Notes under the pieces: generated by a model
Told to the model about the DNA's origin: nothing
The model's database searches: none
Seen by the model: the letters and a program-made list of their open reading frames with translations, nothing else
Translations under genes and position numbers: made by a program
NCBI RefSeq assembly: GCF_963259705.1
Contig: NC_081850.1
Span: 39,145,167 to 39,209,166 of the forward strand
DNA from: Myotis daubentonii
Lineage: Eukaryota > Chordata > Mammalia > Chiroptera > Vespertilionidae
DNA length: 64,000 nt
Reading direction: 5' to 3'
Shown here: one piece after another, positions 48,727 to 64,000 of the stretch
Numbering within the stretch: position 1 is the stretch's first letter
How the letters are laid out: every line of letters starts with the position of its first letter

Positions 48727-48852
48727 TATATTTACACATCCACATAGGTGGATGTAGGAATGTGCTAAATTGATTCAACTTGTGTGACTATGTGAACATC
48801 AATAAAATAAGTAGGAGGTATTGTTTATTATGGACTTTTGCTTATTTTAGTT

Positions 48853-49082
48853 CAGTGATGGCAAACCTTTTGAGCTTGATGTGTCAGCATTTTGAAAAAC
48901 CTTAACTCTGGTGCCGTGTCACATATAGTAATTTTTTGACATTTGCAACCATAGTAAAACAAAGATTTATATTTTTGATATTTATTTTATATATTTAAAT
49001 GCCATTTAACAAAGAAAAATCAACCAAAAAAATGAGTTCGCATGTCACCTCTGACACGGGTGTCATACGTTCACCATCACTG
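48853..49082 (+). mobile_element. Nonautonomous hAT element, 230 bp
   Basis: Inverted ends CAGTGATGGCAAACCT and the reverse complement of ACGTTCACCATCACTG. An exact 8-bp duplication TTTTAGTT lies at 48845-48852 and 49083-49090, diagnostic of hAT transposition. The interior (TCAGCATTTTGAAAAACC, GGTGCCGTGTCACATATAG) is shared with 55339-55572. Non-coding. Confidence 0.95.
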
Positions 49083-49130
49083 TTTTAGTTCAAGCTTAGT
49101 ATATGTGATGTTTGGCAATACTAACTAAAG

Positions 49131-49342
49131 CAGTGGTTCTCAACCTTCTGGCCCTTTAAATACAGTTCCTCAAGTTGAGACCCAACCATAAAATTATTTT
49201 TGTTGTTACTTCATAACTGTAATGTTGCTACTGTTATGAATCATAATGTAAATATCTGATATGCAGGATGGTTTTAGGCAACCCCTGTGAAAGGGTCATT
49301 CGACCGCCAAAGGGGTCACGACCCACAGGTTGAGAACCGCTG
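49131..49342 (+). mobile_element. Nonautonomous hAT element, 212 bp
   Basis: Ends CAGTGGTTCTCAACCTTC and CAGGTTGAGAACCGCTG are inverted. Flanking octamers AACTAAAG (49123-49130) and AATTAAAG (49343-49350) differ by one base. The interior ACTTCATAACTGTAATGTTG and CGACCCACAGG is shared with the shorter copy at 62913. Confidence 0.93.
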
Positions 49343-50054
49343 AATTAAAGGTTTGGGTCACTTTTGATAATTCACTTAACCACCTCTCTGTACCTCAGTC
49401 TGGTCTTTTAGATGAATGATTGTATATTCTCATGACTGTCAGCCACAGCATTGCTCTCATCCATAGACACTTACGATAATACTCTTTGGATATATGTATA
49501 TAGAGTACATATAGTTTCTCTCTCCCACTTTTGTACTTGTCTGACAAAATCCCAGCGTGTGCTCAACCCAACCCTATGCTTATTCTGCTACTCAAACTGA
49601 ACATGGGTGGAGAGAAAACACACAACCCTGATGATTCATGGCACTTTAAACTCTTGGTCACAAATATCAAGTGGGTCTACAAAACCCGTCTGATCTTCCC
49701 ACCAGAAAATGCTCCATCCTGCCCACACCTGCACCCAGATACTCTGCCTTCACTTCTGCTACACAGGATAAAATTATCCCTGCTCTACCTAAGGCCGCAT
49801 TTTCATGTGTGCACTGAACTTCACCCCTTCCCTCCTTCTTAGAGACCTCATTCCAATTCCCCCGAGAATTATCCTCAACTCCCTTTCTTTTCTGTAAAGA
49901 CATACTCATTAGACTCTAACCTGGTATCATTATTTTAAGAATACGATTGTATCTGTATGGATGACCATGCAGCATCCTTGATGTGTCTATTCCTCACCCC
50001 AAATGCTCAATTTATTAGCAAGTCCTCTTGAGCTCTACTTTCAAAATATATCCT
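49343..50054. other. Unique intronic sequence with faint MIR
   Basis: A MIR fragment is likely at 49350-49430 (ATTCACTTAACCACCTCTCT, GTACCTCAGTC). The 103-aa plus and 80-aa minus frames at 49531-49909 have no domain. Confidence 0.45.
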
Positions 50055-50335
50055 AGGACCAAAATGATTCCACTTACACAAGGTACCTAGAATAGGCACA
50101 TTCATGAAGACAGAAAGTAGAACAGTGGTTACCTGGGTCTGGGGGGAGGAGGGCATGGGGAGATAGTGTTTAATGGGTGCAGAGTTTCAGTTTGGGGATG
50201 ACGAAAAAGTTCTGGGGATGGAGAGCCATGATTTTTTACACAATAATGAAATGTACTTAATGCCACTGAACTTACACTTAAAATAGTTGAAATGGTAAAT
50301 TTTAGGTTATGCAAAATTTGTTACATGAAAAAAAA
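50055..50335 (+). repeat. L1 (L1M-like) 3' end
   Basis: Order TGATTCCACTTACACAAGG, AGAACAGTGGTTACCTGGG, ATGTACTTAATGCCACTGAA, AAAATGGTAAATTTTA-like text and an A-run at 50326-50336 is that of an old L1 3' region. Confidence 0.7.
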
Positions 50336-50519
50336 AAGATCAGTTAAGAAAAAAATATTTGACTATAACCACTTTTTGCCACCTCTATTGCTGCCATCCT
50401 AATTCAAACCTCTGCCATCTCTCTTCTCCATTATGGCAGTTGCTTCCTTTAAACCATAAGGGAGCTCCTGTAACTTACCAGATCAAAGTTCTGTTAGAAT
50501 AAATTCCAACTCCTTACAC

Positions 50520-50925
50520 AGGTCTTCTTGCTCTTCACTGAACACCTGGGGCCTTTGTCCCTGCTTTCATTCTCCCTAGAATGCTCTTTCCACAGCTGGC
50601 TCCCTGATTTCAGGCCTCTGCTTACACATCACCTCCTCATAGAGGCCATTCCTGACCACCTAATCTACACTATCCTCCCAACACACATGCACACAGACAC
50701 ACACATGTGCACACATGTCCACATGCACATATATTTCTGCTTTATTTTTTCTTAATAGTGCTTTTTATTACCAGGCATCATGTATTTACTTGTTTACTTA
50801 TTTACTTATTTCTCTGTTTGCCCCTCTTGACTTAAGCTCAATGAGTTGTCTACTGCTGCTATTCTAAACCTTCACCATGACTGGTACAAAATAAGAGTTC
50901 AAGAAATACCTGTTTACTAAACGCA
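50520..50925 (+). repeat. L2 LINE relic, sense
   Basis: L2 text in order: AGAATGCTCTTTCCACAG, TCAGGCCTCTGCTTACACAT, ATAGAGGCCATTCCTGACCA, a CACACA-rich interruption, then GTTTGCCCCTCTTGACTTAA and TAAGAGTTCAAGAAATACC. Confidence 0.75.
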
Positions 50926-55338
<4,413 letters not shown>

Positions 55339-55572
55339 CAGTGATGGCGAACCTTTTGAGCTCGGCATGTCAGCATTTTGAAAAACCCTAACTTAACTCT
55401 GGTGCCGTGTCACATATAGAAATTTTTTGATATTTGCAACCATAGTAAAACAAAGACTTATATTTTTTATATTTATTTTATATATTTAAATGCCATTTAA
55501 CAAAGAAAAATCAACCAAAAAAAATGAGTTCGTGTGTCACCTCTGACACACGTGTCAGGTTCGCCATCACTG
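55339..55572 (+). mobile_element. Nonautonomous hAT element, 234 bp
   Basis: Same family and orientation as 48853-49082. Ends CAGTGATGGCGAACCT and AGGTTCGCCATCACTG are perfect inverted repeats. The exact duplication CTTTAGTT lies at 55331-55338 and 55573-55580. No coding capacity. Confidence 0.96.
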
Positions 55573-55580
55573 CTTTAGTT

Positions 55581-58454
55581 ACTGTTCTCCATTTTCTAAC
55601 AGCAGGCTCCACGCCAAGGAGAAGACCCAAAGAGGGGACAGTAGATTTTCTAGAAGTTCAACTCTGCACGACCATGAACCCAGACATTTGTTCTGGCTGA
55701 GACTTGAGGACGTGTTTTATAATTCCCGAGAACCTAATTAAAGACCATCAGTGAAAGTGACATTTTCAAATGAAGACAGGCAGGAAATAATTCTGGGCCA
55801 GTCTCATGTACTTACTATAATCTGAGAATAAAAGGACAGGATTAAATCATCAGACTATATTCTCTGTATTTGCTTCCTTCACCACAGGGTTCTAAGGACA
55901 CTGGTGCTTCTGTTTTCTGAGTGTTGACCTTCTTTTCTTGGGGAACATGGCACACCAGTTCTTTGGGAATACTAGTACATTTGACTCAGTCATGACAAGA
56001 AGGTCAGGGATACAGTATCACGCAGGCATTTTAATTTCTTCATCTTGCTGCTTCCAATTTCTTTTGATCTTATATATAGGGTAAAGGAAAGGTGGACATA
56101 TTTTGACAAAAATTGTGTCTGCTGAATAGGGGATATAAATATAAAATAATTAAAATGTCCTAATTTATTTTCTAGGCATCATTGGAGGAAGATATGCTGA
56201 ATCCTAGAACAATTCTGAATGTATGAGCCACGGAAATCTGTTAGAAACCCAGTTCTCCAAAAATCTGAGTCTCATATTTTTAATCTTTAAGAGGGAAAGA
56301 ATAAAACCACTTACCTTAGATGAGATTATGTGTAAAATACATGGCACCATGCCTGGCTCTTGTTAGGCAATCTATAAGGGTAATTTCCTTCTTAAACTCT
56401 GCTTTATTTTACCAACTAGAAAGTGATTTTCTAATGCAAACTGGTGACCAAAAGGAAATGGTATACAAATCACAGACTTTTGTTTTACACAAGAGATTTC
56501 AATGGGGCAATGTAAGCAAAGGCAAAAAACATTAGCCATCAGTTGGCAAAATATGCAAAGTGCTTTTTCTTTGCCATGTCCACCCAGGCCATTTACGAGG
56601 GTGATGCTCTAGAACTAGTTGTTGATTAGCTACAAAGAAGGAAATAACTTCCCAAATACTTCAGAGGAATGCATTTTGGTCCAACTTGCCTACAAAATCC
56701 ACTTGATGTTCTTCATTACAAACATCCCAACAGTCTATTTTTGTTTGAGTTTCAATTTGCATATCTACAAAAGATTTACAGCCTTTCTTGTTATGTTTTT
56801 CAAATAGAGAAAAATAATGAATTTGCATTACATAAAATACAAATGAATTTTTATCTCTGACAAAATATTGGCGGTAATACATCTTTTATTTTTAAGAGCT
56901 CATAAAAAGAGGCCTTTATCAAAATGTGTGTATATGTGTGTGTGCATGTACATGCACACCTACACATGCATGGTAAGAACAATCTTGACATGTTCATGAC
57001 TCATAGATATATTAGATTACTCTACTGTGTTTCACAGCCAGTGTTTCCTGAGAGAGTCAAGCCCTAATGACCTACAGCACCTATTGTATGGAATGGATCA
57101 CCTTCTCTCCTAAGAATAAAGGATGATCCAAGTTAGGTACCACTGTTGAGTGAGAGAACTGAGAAGAGAGTCACTTGAATAATTTTTTGTGTTTTATAGT
57201 TCAGATGAGGAATAGGGGTTGAGATAGGCTGATTAATGTCTGAAAGGCCTACTTGTCAATTGATCTTTTATAATTGGTGAATACACTAGTATCTAGATCC
57301 AGAAGGGAAATTTGGTTAGAAATGGAATTTAGACACTTAGCAGTCTTCGGGTATTATGAGCCAGAATGCCTTTATGCAATGACATTTTGCCTTTCTTTCG
57401 TGTACCTCAAGAGTAGATGAGAGACTTCTTCACTCATTAATCCATTGTACAGATTGGTAAAATTTTGGTTCCAAGGCCTATATACCTTGACTCTGAAACA
57501 AAGAGGCAATGAAATAGGAGCAGTTTAAGGGGGTAATAGAGATGAAGATCCCTTATATAAGGCATCTGTAAGGTCATTGTCATTGCCAGGAAGGGACTGA
57601 TCCAGAGACACTGTGGAAAAATGAAACGTCCTTCATGTGCTGGTGCCAGAGTGCTGCATTTATTTTCTCCAAATGGGCTTAAATTGATCACTTGGGAGCT
57701 GATCACCTGGGGGTTGATCTAAGACCTGCTTGAGTTTTCCTAGCTACTTTCATGAATGTTGTGGTCAAACCCAGGAGTACATAATGGGAAGTCATATGGG
57801 GGTTCTAATTCCAGGTCCTCTTGTTACTAATCTGTGACTTTTAACAAGTCTTTGAATTCATTCATTTACTCATTAAGAGTGTCTTGAGAAAATGAATGTG
57901 GTAAGTATGAGTCTGCCAGCTTGAGGAGACCTATAATCTCATATCTAGGTAATATCTCACAATAAATATTAAAAATGTATTTAGTGAAAGAAACTTTTTG
58001 GATGGTAGCTTTCTAATCTGTAAAGTAGATGACTTGACTATAATTTCTAAAGGCTTTCTAGCTCTAAAATTGAGTCTGAACACTCTGTGTTGAAGAGTAA
58101 AATTGTGTTTTTCCCCCAAGTTAGTGCAGAACAATGACCCTCTATGTGTGCTGGCTACAAAAAAAAAAAAAAAAAAAAAAAAAGTAGTGTGCTCATGTCC
58201 TTGGATCTCTTCTATTTTGTGGTGCTTTCTACAATGAAAGGGCAGTGACTCCTTTCTTGAACAAAATTGAACTGAATTGAGTAAGGTTTTTGAGTCATTA
58301 ATCATAGGTCTTCTGCAATTCTAGGTCTTATTACCTGGTGAGGTGTGCATGAGCATTACCCAGGCAAGTAGCAGGGTAGGGGGTGGTGGTGTTCACAGAG
58401 TCATTCCTTCCCTCCCAATAGCACTATGATTTTAATTAAGGCAAGACGAAAATT
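55581..58454. other. Unique intronic sequence with minor relics
   Basis: Mostly unique. A MIR-like stretch may lie at 57790-57870 and a TG-rich patch at 56925-56950. The 124-aa minus frame at 57931-58305 runs through a poly(A/T) stretch and is not a gene. Confidence 0.45.
58159..58183. repeat. Poly(A) run of 25
   Basis: A homopolymer without a recognisable retroposed body to its left, so I do not call it a retropseudogene tail. Confidence 0.95.
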
Positions 58455-58590
58455 AGCACTCGCTGACCACACTATGCCAGGCACTGAGTTAGACACTTTC
58501 ACTCGGCTTAATCCATTTCATGCTTATTTTTTAGGTGAAACTATAGAGGCTCAGAGAAGTGAAGTGTCTTGGCCAAATTTGCCCCACTAG
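58455..58590 (-). repeat. MIR SINE relic
   Basis: Antisense MIR: CTATGCCAGGCACTGAGTTA, CTTAATCCATTTCATGC, GGTGAAACTATAGAGGCTCA, GAGAAGTGAAGTGTCTTGGC. Confidence 0.7.
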
Positions 58591-59454
58591 CATTCTTTCC
58601 TCAAAACCCCATATAAATTCCTTTGCAGACCAGGAGACATTTAGGGGGAAGGCAGGGGACCCAGCCGGATTATAAATTTATAAAGGAAATTATGATTTTG
58701 CTGCTGGACATTTTTGCCAGTGGCTTAGCTGAGCATTAACATCCTTCTGACAGCTGCTCAGATTATTTCCAGATGAGTCCACTAGAAAGTATGGTATACA
58801 GAGGTCAGGACAGGCACCAGCAGGCAGCAAAATGGGGTTTGTGCTTTGAAGAGAGAGAAACAAAGGAGTGGTGAGGTTCTCTTAGGATCAGGCATGTGCT
58901 TCTGGGAGAGAAGAGGAGTGGGAAGCAACCTCTGTGTCTGAGTTAAAGAAACACGGGGACTGAGAATAAAAGGAAAAGAAAGAAAGGCACGGTGTGTCCT
59001 TATAATCACAGAGAGGCCTGTGCTAGTGGGGACACTGGTTTGTTATATACTATTCAGACAGCCCAGCTGTAAGTCTAGGTATAAAGCAGGGTCATATTGA
59101 AACCCAGCTGCTGCCTCTCAGCTCAGCAATCCAAACAAGAAAGCAGCAAACCCAGGGGTCCATCTCCAAACAGGGCCACATACTTCATCTCTGTGGCTCC
59201 CACTAAAATCCCTGGGAAGAACCATGACACCTTCCTGCAGCACTTTGAAAGTGTGCTCAACTCGTGGGCTGTGAGTTGCACCATTCTCACGTCAGCCTTT
59301 CCCCTTGAATAGGCTCACTTCCCTTTGTCCTGTCCTGTGGGGACCCGTGTACCATTCAGACCCAGGGCCTGCTGGCAGTGGGAAATGACCCTTGAGTTAG
59401 AAAGGGGATTATGTGCCTTAGAAATCACCATGTATCAGTGAGAAAAATTTAAAA
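58591..59454. other. Unique intronic sequence
   Basis: No repeat or gene was recognised. Frames at 58782-59009 (minus) and 59097-59312 (plus) have no domain. Confidence 0.4.
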
Positions 59455-59912
59455 TATGTTCCAATTCTTTGAAAATCTTCCCATAGTCTAGGCTGGATTC
59501 AGTGACTCACTTCTAAGAAACAGAAGAAAACAGAAGCAATGGTATGTGACTTCTAAATCTAGGTCATTAAAGGATTCCTCTTAGCTCTGTCTTGGATCAC
59601 TTATTCTGGGGGAAGCAGCTGCCATGTTAATAAAGCGGCCTTTTGGAGAAGTCCACATGGTGAGCAACTCCTAATCAATAGCCATGCAAGGGAGTCCTCT
59701 TAGAAGAGGGTCCTGTAGCCCCAGATGACACAGCCCCCACTTACGACTTGACTGTGACCTTAAGAGAGACCTCAAGCCAGAACCATCCAGATAAGCTACT
59801 CATTAATTTCTGGGGCCCACAGAAACTGTGGGACAATAAATGTTGTTTTTAAGCCATTAAGCCATCAAGTTTTGGGGTAATTTGTTACATAGCAATAGAT
59901 AACTGATACAGT
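59455..59912 (+). mobile_element. MLT1-type (ERVL-MaLR) LTR relic
   Basis: Old solitary LTR. Recognisable parts in order are GGTATGTGACTTCTAAATC, ATCACTTATTCTGGGGGAAG, CAGCTGCCATGTTAATAAAG, TTAAGAGAGACCTCAAGCCA, AACCATCCAGATAAGCTACT, an ACAATAAATGTTG polyadenylation region, then AATTTGTTACATAGCAATAG and ACTGATACA. There is no internal retroviral coding region on either side. It is in antisense to TRPM3. Confidence 0.8.
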
Positions 59913-60329
59913 AGTGTATTCTTATCTTCTTTGAACCTTCACAATGTGTCCTTTCCCTTCTATTCTGGATTTGCTAAGCATCATCACTTCATGACTGCTT
60001 GCCCGCTCTGGGTTCTCTATGCTACCTGGCATTTTTCCTCTGGGCTCCGAACAGTTCTGGTTCCTGTTCTCCAGTGGTGCTGCAACTGTCATCCTCCACT
60101 CTCCTCACATGTCTGACCCAAACACCATCCTTCCTCCTTTAGGAGATAATTGATAAAAATAAGTTCTAGAGAGACCCTGAGGTGAAGGAGTCCAGAGCTC
60201 AAGGGGAGATTAACCATCTGTGCCCTTGTAACTGAAAGAGAAGAAAAAAGACTCTGTATGCAAAGTATTGGTGGTAGGATATTGAAGTTTTAGCCTGGAG
60301 ATTTATCATTTATCACTGAAATAATCACA

Positions 60330-60545
60330 ACATTAATAATAAGATCAACACTTTTTTAGAGCTTAATAAATACCAGCACCCATCTAAGGACTTTTATACA
60401 GATAATCTTTTAATTCTCTTAATGATAGCAAAAACTTGTTAGTTTTAGTATTGCTATCATTTTTCCCATTTTACTGATGGTAAAAGTAACCACAAAGAGG
60501 TTAAGTAACGTGCCCAATATTACATGACTAATAACATCTCTAGCT
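60330..60545 (-). repeat. MIR SINE relic
   Basis: Antisense MIR: GAGCTTAATAAATACCAGCA, ATACAGATAATCTTTTAATT, TTCCCATTTTACTGATGG, AGAGGTTAAGTAACGTGCCC. Confidence 0.75.
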
Positions 60546-60639
60546 CTCTTTCTACCATAAGCATATAAACCAACTCAAGTTTCTCCTATCTTGATGAAAA
60601 AAAAAACCCCAAAACCCTTACTTTATGGCTTCCTTCAGT

Positions 60640-61350
60640 TACTCATACATATCTCCTCTCTTCACAATCAAACCTGAAAAAGAGTAGTTTCTGCTTGTCA
60701 TCTCTACTTTTCCTTCCTCAACCCGTTAAAATGGGAGCTTGATCTTCACCATTCTTCTCATACAGAGAGAACCAGTGATGTCAGTGATGTTCACCTTAAT
60801 CAACTGGATGAACACTTCCAAACCCTTACCTTCCATAGTCTCACAATTCTATTTGGCATTACCCTTCACTCCATCCTGAAACACACATTCCCCTTGGATT
60901 TCCTAACACCCTCTGGTTTTGCTCCTACCTTTAAGATCTTCTGGTCCCCTTTGTAGGCCACTTTCTTCTGCTCAGCCATAAAATGTTGGAAGAGCATCAG
61001 GATTCAAGTGTAGGCCTTCCTTTTCCTCACTCTGCGTACTTAGTGGTGATCTCATCCACCAAAATGGCTCAGGTAATTGTCATCCTTATGCAGATGCCTT
61101 CCAACATGAAGTGTGTAGCCTGAATTCCTGCCTCATAGACTCACTGGCCTGCTGGATATTTTCACATGGATACCTCAAAAGAACTTTGGAATCAGCATGA
61201 CTATGTCCAAATTCAACACTGTCTTCACTGAATCTGCATTCCCCATGTAAGTAAATTAGCCCAGAACCTGTGTGTGGTCCAGGTTCAGTTAGTATTGGAT
61301 GCTCTGTAAGTGTAGCAGACTTGAGTGGGCCTCTTTGCCTGTGAACTTTT
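60640..61350 (+). repeat. L2-type LINE relic, sense
   Basis: Segments AGTGGTGATCTCATCCACCA, TTATGCAGATGCCTTCCAA, CTGGCCTGCTGGATATTTTC, ATGGATACCTCAAAAGAACT and ATGACTATGTCCAAATTCAA follow the order of the L2 body. Strongly diverged. A minus frame at 61086-61358 is its shadow. Confidence 0.6.
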
Positions 61351-62157
61351 CCTCTCACATCTCCTGGATAAATCTTAGCTAACTTAGTAATGAAAAATCC
61401 AATAAACTCTGCATCAGGACCACTACTGTGGTAAGTTTTCTGAGTTTACAATTTGAAGTCATACTCGGCTTGCCTTAGAAATTAAGTGATATATATTTAT
61501 ACTGAGTTGATAACTACACCAGAATTATCATTCAATGATATTATTAAACTTGATTTTTCTTGGCTTGAAATATCAAAATGACATCAAAAGAACACTTTCC
61601 AATTAAATATAAGAACTCTTAGAGATTATAAAATTCTGAGAATAAATCTATAATTGAGGAAACTATAAGATGTCCTTGAATGTCAAGATAATTTGATAAG
61701 CACATAAGATGATGTGTTGGAAATCTCCCCAAACACAATTTTCATCCTCAAGTTAAAATGAAATGTATTTTTTTCTTGTGATCATATCTAGATTTTTAAT
61801 TTGAAATGTGTGTTGTTAATCTAGATCTGGGGAAAAACAAATGATAATGGCTTCATAAATTGTTCCATTCCCTGAAAAAACTCCGGGAAGATTGTTTTCT
61901 AAAGGAATACTAGTCTAAAATGAGTCATATGAAAATTAAAATACATTGGAACTTCTTTCTTGACTTTACACTGGTGACACTTTTATAATCATCTATTAAG
62001 GTTGAGATTATCTAGGGACGAAGTGAAGGACTCTGGCCACACTTGCTGAATCTCTTTTTAATTCAACTTATAGGCATATGATATTTGCCAATTACCTTAA
62101 CTAATAATAAGAACATAATATCATTAAATACCTTCTTATATCTTACTTGGCATAGTA
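61351..62157. other. Unique AT-rich intronic sequence
   Basis: I see nothing recognisable in this stretch. Confidence 0.4.
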
Positions 62158-62320
62158 CTAGTTAAGAGTATGGGCTTCAGAGACAGTGGATCTTGGTTCT
62201 AATCCTTATTTAGCTGCCTTACTATGAAAAGTGATAACACAGACCTCATAAGGATAATAATCTATGCCAGCACAGAGAGCATCATCAAGTAAGAGCCCAA
62301 TAAACTATAATTACCATTAT
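62158..62320 (+). repeat. MIR SINE relic
   Basis: Sense MIR: GTTAAGAGTATGGGCTTCAG, GATCTTGGTTCTAATCC, GACCTCATAAGGATAATAA, then AGAGCCCAATAAACTATAA. Confidence 0.7.
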
Positions 62321-62912
62321 TATGATTATGCTCATAGAAATTTTATGAAGATAGACAGAACAGGTGTTTTTATAATCCACTTAGAAATGGAGCAATCAAA
62401 TCTTGTGGAGTTTAAATGATATGTCAATGTTTCGTGTTCATAAAAGTATTACATCAGTGGTTAATATGAAACAAACAAAAATAACTCAGTCTATTTTTGA
62501 GGAGTTATCAATTAAGGTGGGGAAGAAGACAGTTATGAGATAAATCAGAATATGACATTTGGGATAAAGTTAGTCAGAAAAGATGACTTGGTGGGAGTGA
62601 GTTTTGAAGTTAGTTTGGAGTGTAGAATTTTTGGGTTGTAATAGAAGAAAGGGTCAGTAAGAGTAATATGGAGAAATCACAGAGGTGGGGTTCACCTCAA
62701 TAGCTAAACAATATACATTTTCATGTCTAATCTCAGGACAAAAAACTATTACTATCTAATATTCATAGCAATATTCTTAACCAAAGTCTGTTGCATTAAT
62801 CTATTAATTGAGAAAAGAAATGTTTGGTTAAACAGAATAGAAGAAATTGAAATTTAAAGAACCAAGGCTAGTTCTCATTCATTTGGGTGAATCATGCATT
62901 TCTCAAAGGGTG
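62321..62912. other. Unique intronic sequence
   Basis: No repeat, RNA or coding signal was recognised. Confidence 0.4.
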
Positions 62913-63097
62913 CAGTTGTTCTCAACCTTCCTAATGCCGAGACCCTTTAATACAGTTCCTCATGTTGTGGTGACCACAAAATTATTTTCATTGCTACTTC
63001 ATAACTGTAATTTTGCTACTGTTATGAATCGTAATGTAAATATCTGATGTGCAGGATGTATTTTCATTGTTTGCGACCCACAGGTTGAGAACCAGTG
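62913..63097 (+). mobile_element. Nonautonomous hAT element, shortened
   Basis: Same family as 49131-49342: CAGTTGTTCTCAACCTTCC at the left, ACTTCATAACTGTAATTTTG inside, and CACAGGTTGAGAACCAGTG at the right. About 30 bp of the right interior present in the other copy are missing. The flanks AAAGGGTG and GTTTAGAC do not match, so the duplication is lost. Confidence 0.85.
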
Positions 63098-64000
63098 GTT
63101 TAGACAAAGGCCTGTTCTCAGTCTACACTTTGCCCCCATTACCAACATAAACATCCACCTCCCACCTTGAGTTGCTAAATAAGAAAATAGTTTTCTATTC
63201 AGATCCCAGGTTGAAAAATGCCCTCACTATAGTCACTATAGTATGATCAAGCTTGGAAATATGATTAGAGATAACGTTGTGTGATAAAGTTGTAAACTAG
63301 TTAAGATCTATCATAGTATTTCCCCCATAATGTTTATTTTCCTTGTAGCCTGAATTTCATCGTGCCCAATTCAGCTTCATCAATATTCATTGAGCACCTA
63401 CTACACTTGAGGCTCTAATTGGAGCTCTGAGACTCCAAAAATACATGCCTGTATCTTTAAAGTCTAATTTAATGACTAGCTAAGAGCTAAGACTTGAAGG
63501 GAGGTAATGTAAATGCTTCAAGATATCTCGAAGCAGACTTGGGGCAATTTAATCTTTCTTCTTTATGTTTAGAACTAGTTTTGCCTTTATAGTAGCATTC
63601 CAAAGGGATATTCATATTCTGAGATGAATAGCAACTAGCAACTGCTGTGTCAACGGCTTCTATAAATAGCATAACTCTAGTAATACTTGAATGTCCAGCT
63701 TCTAAAAGTGCTCATTTGAGAGCCAGCGCCACAGAAATAAAATAATCTATATTTTCTATCAGTTGGGCAATAAATCCACTGCAGTAAATATAAAGGATAA
63801 GAAATAGAGCCTTTCTTTTATTCTTATATTTTTATGTATTTCAAGTAAATTTCCTAGATTTCCCTTGACACTTATTTTGTGCCACTTCAACATTATTCTG
63901 AAATACAGACATGGACTTGACAAAAAATATCACTATCTTATGTTTTCAAATAATTGCATTTTGATAGAATTCTGAAGTGGCAAAGATTTTTAACAATGCA
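63098..64000. other. Unique intronic sequence to window end
   Basis: A short L2-like terminus is possible at 63380-63420 (ATATTCATTGAGCACCTACT). Nothing else was recognised. Confidence 0.45.

Noticed and set aside
58142..58190. 25-base poly(A) as a retropseudogene tail
   Set aside because: No recognisable retroposed body or target duplication next to it.

Overview
This window is vertebrate intronic DNA from a bat, almost certainly a vespertilionid. Three lines of sequence evidence agree. Many tRNA-derived Ves-type SINEs are present. HeliBat-type Helitrons are present, which among mammals are abundant only in vespertilionid bats: TC at the 5' end, CTAG at the 3' end, a 3' subterminal hairpin and insertion between A and T. 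There are also short nonautonomous hAT elements with 8-bp target duplications. Genus and species cannot be decided from the sequence alone.

The whole window lies inside one gene, TRPM3, transcribed on the minus strand. Only three coding exons fall in it, in transcript order 53424-53253 (172 nt), 21021-20847 (175 nt) and 384-261 (124 nt). Their acceptors and donors are canonical and their phases fit, giving 157 uninterrupted codons of the cytoplasmic N-terminal TRPM homology region. The residues follow TRPM3 rather than TRPM1. The introns between them are about 32.2 kb and 20.5 kb, and the two outer introns run off the window.

The 32-kb intron carries the hairpin of microRNA miR-204 (36456-36565), in the same orientation as the host gene. 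Mature 5p is at 36512-36533 and 3p at 36474-36494. This is the known TRPM3/miR-204 host-gene arrangement.

Region by region: 0-21 kb holds an L1 3' end, old MIR/L2 copies, a tiny U2 snRNA retropseudogene, Ves SINEs (two of them inside a MER5A), one Helitron at 15.6 kb and a head-to-tail pair of Helitrons at 18.7-19.7 kb. The interval 23.9-42.8 kb, with miR-204 in it, has only ancient repeats and microsatellites and no recognisable bat-specific mobile element. Young elements return at 42.8-49.4 kb, with a cluster of two Helitron pieces and two hAT elements at 48.3-49.3 kb. The 53-64 kb part is upstream intron with hAT copies, an old MLT1-type LTR, MIR and L2.

No other protein-coding gene is supported: the many short open frames are chance or repeat translations. 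No new biological system is evident. The observations most worth checking are the shared hAT target octamer, the tandem Helitron junctions, the tailless U2 copy, the mobile-element-poor zone around miR-204 and an unexplained 100-bp direct repeat pair at 26.2/27.6 kb.
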